A stretch of DNA of 64,000 nucleotides from DYJB01 sp963777165 (GTDB lineage: Bacteria > Chloroflexota > Anaerolineae > Anaerolineales > E44-bin32), in the NCBI GenBank assembly GCA_963777165.1, contig CAVZPO010000023.1:682001-746000 (forward strand). The letters run 5' to 3'. This document shows, piece by piece, positions 61,516-64,000 of the stretch. The notes beneath the pieces are model-generated. The model was not told where the DNA came from. It did no database searches and saw nothing but the letters and a program-made list of their open reading frames with translations. Each line of letters begins with the position of its first letter. Positions within the stretch are counted from its first letter, which is position 1. The translations under genes and the position numbers were made by a program.

Positions 61516-61883
61516 GGGAGTCGCCCCTCGACGGCGTCGGAAAAGTGCTCGAGGTCTAGCACCTGGGGGCCCGGCCCGGCGGTGATGGCGATCACGTCGA
61601 TGCGCCAGTCGATGTCCGTCAGGTGGTGCTCCTCGAGATAGCGTGAGGCGGCGAGGACAAGGTGCCTGGCCTTGCGGGGCCCCACCGCCTCCTGCGGAGC
61701 CCCGTAGCCTGTGCCGCGGCGCGTCTTGACCTCGACGAAGACCAGCGTGTCCTCCATCTCGGCGATCAGATCGATCTCGCCTTCCGGGCAGCGCCAGTTG
61801 ACGTCGCGAACCACGTAGCCGCGAGAGACCAGATGGTCACGCGCCGCCGCCTCGCCCCACGCGCCGAGCGAGGCGCGCGTCAC
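61512..61883 (-). CDS. YraN family (UPF0102) nuclease-like protein
   Basis: 123 aa. Restriction-endonuclease-like core: GYVVRDVNWRCPEGEIDLIA and LVFVEVKTRRGTGYG give the D-ExK catalytic pattern. GTG at 61883 is preferred because it overlaps the upstream stop as GTGA. Biological role unknown. Confidence 0.88.
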   Translation of the reverse strand: MTRASLGAWGEAAARDHLVSRGYVVRDVNWRCPEGEIDLIAEMEDTLVFVEVKTRRGTGYGAPQEAVGPRKARHLVLAASRYLEEHHLTDIDWRIDVIAITAGPGPQVLDLEHFSDAVEGRLP

Positions 61884-63076
61884 GTCCAGCGATCCACGAC
61901 ACGCCGCCACAGCAGGCTTGCGCGCCGCTCACGCCTGGGGCGTTCGAGCACAAGCTTGTCGTAGTACTGCAACAGGCGCGCGGAAGTACGCTCGATGGCG
62001 AACTCCTCGGCCGTCTGGCGAGCGAGCTGCGACATCTCGGCTCGGCGCGCCGGCTCGGCGACCAGCCTCGCCATCTTGGCCGTGAAAGAGGGCAAGTCTT
62101 CCGAGGCGAGGTAGCCGGTCCGGCCGTCCTCGACCGTGTCCTCAATCCCCGGCGAAACGATCCCCAGCACCGGCAGCCCGGAGGCCATGGCCTCGATCAC
62201 CGACAGCGGGTGGACTTCGGTCACCGAGGCGGTGACGAAGGCGTCGGCCATTGCCAGGTAGCGCGGCAGCTCGGAGTATTCGATGAAACCGGTGAAGGCG
62301 ACGCGACCGCGGAGGCCGCTGTGCAGGACCTGGTCCTCCAGCGTGTCGCGTTCCGGCCCCTCGCCCACCAGGAGCAGGCGCGGCTCAGGGAAGGCGGAGG
62401 CCACGCCGGCGAAGGCGCGGATCAGGAACGTCAGGTTCTTCTCCGGCCCGAGCCGACCCACATAGATCAGAAGCATGCCGCCCGGGCTGAGGCCGAAAGA
62501 GCCTAGATCCACCGGCGCGAGGGGCCGGCGGAAAGGCTCCAGGTCGACTCCATTCGGCAGCACGGCAATCGGGGATTGAACGCCGAACCCGGCGAGTACT
62601 CGCTGCAGGCCCGCCGACGGCGCGATCACCAGGTCCACCTCACGACACAGCCATGGCATGTAGGCGTGCAGGAACGCGGTGCCGATCTGATCCGGGAGCC
62701 CGGGGAGGTAAGCCTGGGCGTACAGGTCGTAGCGTGTGTGGTTGGTGAAGGCGATCGGTATGTTGAGGGGTCGGCAATAGCGCAGTGCCAGTCGTGCGCT
62801 GAGAAACGGATGGTGGGCATGCACGAGGTCCATCGACTGCAGCAACCGGCGGATGCGGTGCGGGTAGCGGAAGCTGAGATAGGCGCCAGTTTCGGCCAGG
62901 GGGATGCCCGGGGCGCGGATGACGTTCGGCTCATCGTCGACAAAGTCCGGGTCTCCGAAAGTGAACACGTAGACGTCGTGGCCCGCCCGCTCCAGCATGC
63001 GCTTGTTCAGGGCGATGAAGTTCGTCACCCCGCTCACATGCGGCTTGTACAGGTCGGCCATCATCCCGATGCGCAT
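61880..63076 (-). CDS. GT4 family glycosyltransferase (diacylglycerol glucosyltransferase-like)
   Basis: 398 aa, GT-B fold. N-terminal MRIGMMADLYKPHVSGVTNF, HAHHPFLSARLAL; C-terminal NDP-sugar site LLIYVGRLGPEKNLTFLIRAF, VGEGPERDTLE and EVHPLSVIEAMASGLPV (E-x7-E). Resembles monoglucosyldiacylglycerol synthases and PimB-type enzymes; the acceptor is unproven. ATG at 63076. Confidence 0.85.
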   Translation of the reverse strand: MRIGMMADLYKPHVSGVTNFIALNKRMLERAGHDVYVFTFGDPDFVDDEPNVIRAPGIPLAETGAYLSFRYPHRIRRLLQSMDLVHAHHPFLSARLALRYCRPLNIPIAFTNHTRYDLYAQAYLPGLPDQIGTAFLHAYMPWLCREVDLVIAPSAGLQRVLAGFGVQSPIAVLPNGVDLEPFRRPLAPVDLGSFGLSPGGMLLIYVGRLGPEKNLTFLIRAFAGVASAFPEPRLLLVGEGPERDTLEDQVLHSGLRGRVAFTGFIEYSELPRYLAMADAFVTASVTEVHPLSVIEAMASGLPVLGIVSPGIEDTVEDGRTGYLASEDLPSFTAKMARLVAEPARRAEMSQLARQTAEEFAIERTSARLLQYYDKLVLERPRRERRASLLWRRVVDRWT

Positions 63077-63226
63077 TACCGCCCTCTGGTGGACAGGCGA
63101 ATCGTAAGCGGGGGCTGAGACCCCGTCAAGCAAGCCCCGGCTGGCGACCGGCCGCTGCGGAGGCTGACAGAGATTCGGTGCGCCTGCACCCTGGTACGGC
63201 CGCTCGCCGGCCCCCGGCAGGGCGCG

Positions 63227-63255
63227 TTGACTCTGCCGGCCTTCCGGTCTAGACT
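63227..63255 (+). promoter_or_regulatory. Promoter of the cyclic-nucleotide-binding-domain gene
   Basis: TTGACT (63227-63232), 17-nt spacer, TAGACT (63250-63255). The -35 lies in GTTGACTCTGCC, a 12-mer repeated at the next promoter. Confidence 0.75.
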
Positions 63256-63285
63256 CCACCCGACTCCACGCCGAGCCGCCGCCGT

Positions 63286-63798
63286 ATGCCCAATCTGCAT
63301 GTGCTGCAGCAAACCGATATCTTCTTCGAATTCGCGCCCGAGCAGCTCGACCAGGTGGCCGCGCTGTGCACGGAGAAGCGCTTCGGCGTCGGAGACCTGG
63401 TGTTCGAGGAGAACTCGGCCAGCGACGAACTGTACGTCATCGCCGCCGGCGAGGTGGACATCCTGGTCGATCCTTCCCTGGTGGGTGACCGGGCTGGGTC
63501 TCCCAGCCGGCCGACGACCATCGCCACCTTGCGGCGGGGGCAGTGCTTTGGCGAGGTGGCCCTGGTGGACCAGGGACTGCGCTCCGCCAGCGCCCGGTCG
63601 GCGAGTCACGAGACGCGTCTCCTGGTGATCCCGCGGCAGGCGCTCATGGACCTGTGCGGGCGCGACCCCGCACTCGGCTTCCGTCTGATGCGCAACCTCG
63701 CTGCGGACCTGGCGACGAAGATCCGCAACACCGACCTCCTGGTTCGCGAGGAGCTTCTTTACAGCCAGCGCGGGACGCGGGCCGGAAACGAGAGTTGA
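63286..63798 (+). CDS. Cyclic-nucleotide-binding domain protein without a DNA-binding domain
   Basis: 170 aa. One CAP_ED/cNMP-binding domain: IFFEFAPEQLDQVAALCTEK, ASDELYVIAAGEVDILV, and the phosphate cassette RRGQCFGEVALVDQGLRSAS (FGE-x-A and RSAS). The C-terminal helix ends at residue 170, before any HTH, so it is not a CRP-type transcription factor by itself. Possible cyclic-nucleotide sensor acting through a partner. Confidence 0.85.
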   Translation: MPNLHVLQQTDIFFEFAPEQLDQVAALCTEKRFGVGDLVFEENSASDELYVIAAGEVDILVDPSLVGDRAGSPSRPTTIATLRRGQCFGEVALVDQGLRSASARSASHETRLLVIPRQALMDLCGRDPALGFRLMRNLAADLATKIRNTDLLVREELLYSQRGTRAGNES

Positions 63799-63824
63799 CT
63801 CTGCCCGTCCATCGGCTATAGAAT
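63795..63824 (+). promoter_or_regulatory. Promoter of the gene starting at 63996
   Basis: TTGACT (63795-63800), then TATAGA (63817-63822, spacer 16) or TAGAAT (63819-63824, spacer 18). It overlaps the end of the upstream gene by 4 nt. Confidence 0.75.
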
Positions 63825-63829
63825 GTCCC

Positions 63830-63995
63830 CACTCGGCTGGCGGTGAGGCGCGGCCGATCCGGTTCAGCTTCCGGAGGTCCCCCGGCGGGGGACCGAAAGG
63901 AGGGGGAGACTCAGAGATCGTACGCATCCGGAACACGGATCTGATTCGGGGCCGCACAGGCCCCTCTCTACACTCCAGAGGAGGAGGAAGTATCC
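63830..63995 (+). promoter_or_regulatory. Structured 5' leader of the last gene
   Basis: About 165 nt with three perfect stems: 8 bp (63876-63883 with 63887-63894), 5 bp (63926-63930 with 63936-63940) and 6 bp (63948-63953 with 63959-63964), then GAGGAGGAGGAAG before the ATG. No match to a riboswitch class I know. Confidence 0.5.
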
Positions 63996-64000
63996 ATGAA
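63996..64000 (+). CDS. Start of a gene truncated by the window end
   Basis: ATGAA after a strong purine-rich ribosome site. Only the first codon and two bases are present; product unknown. Confidence 0.6.

Noticed and set aside
1..64000. CRISPR arrays, insertion sequences, rRNA or tRNA genes
   Set aside because: No regularly spaced repeats, transposase motifs, cloverleaf or rRNA core sequences were seen by eye on either strand; a tRNAscan or CRISPR finder run would be decisive.

Overview
The window is a dense, high-G+C bacterial chromosome segment with short intergenic gaps and mostly housekeeping genes. Gene content and order fit a Chloroflexota bacterium of the Anaerolineae type: an Actinobacteria-like FHA/SEDS cluster, archease with RtcB, a b6-type quinol oxidoreductase joined to Hdr-like proteins, and a TM-anchored protein of the sort labelled baseplate J-like next to ruvX. 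No rRNA is present, so the lineage is an inference. I saw no tRNA, CRISPR array, insertion sequence, prophage or integrase.

Layout. 1-5859 (+): trigger factor (cut by the window edge), clpP, clpX, a DUF1028 protein, a HAD phosphatase, rlmN. 6061-7431 (-): an orphan GAF histidine kinase. 7652-15840: rpe, rpmB (opposite strand, 59 aa), Asp23, fakA, two fakB-like genes, recG, coaD, an order reminiscent of the Firmicute rpmB-yloU-yloV-recG region. 15939-21400: a coiled-coil protein (+), then on the minus strand pyrG, a Roadblock protein and the ffh-rpsP-khpA-rimM operon. 21590-27477 (-): two FhaA-like proteins, an FhaB-like protein, MTA phosphorylase and one 889-aa SEDS-PBP fusion whose transpeptidase active site is degenerate. 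27548-31870 (+): archease, rtcB, an S45 Ntn-hydrolase. 32133-35160 (-): a lipoprotein with a broken duplicate of its last module, and tyrS behind a terminator-like leader hairpin. 35447-41240 (+): alaS, a TM-anchored protein, ruvX, mltG.

41516-46309 (+) is the most unusual block: cytochrome b6 with an extra c-type heme motif, a subunit IV lacking PEWY, a Tat-type Rieske protein, a membrane HdrD/DsrK-like Fe-S protein and an FrhB-like Fe-S protein. It probably encodes a quinol/soluble-carrier electron-transfer complex. 46499-52615: cupin, pyrimidine nucleoside phosphorylase, an amidohydrolase-CYTH fusion, an M1 peptidase lipoprotein, a cold-shock protein, a small membrane protein. 52620-64000: mutS, a ROK sugar kinase, a peptide-type ABC importer without ATPases, a broken Pit phosphate transporter, miaA, yraN, a GT4 glycosyltransferase, a cyclic-nucleotide-binding-domain protein, and the promoter, leader and first codons of the next gene.

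Two genome-wide traits stand out. Seven genes carry frame breaks (eleven in total), mostly single-base and often in homopolymers, inside otherwise intact conserved proteins; consensus errors in a draft or metagenomic assembly are the likely cause. Several promoters have a -10 hexamer ending exactly 6 nt before the start codon, which indicates leaderless mRNAs.
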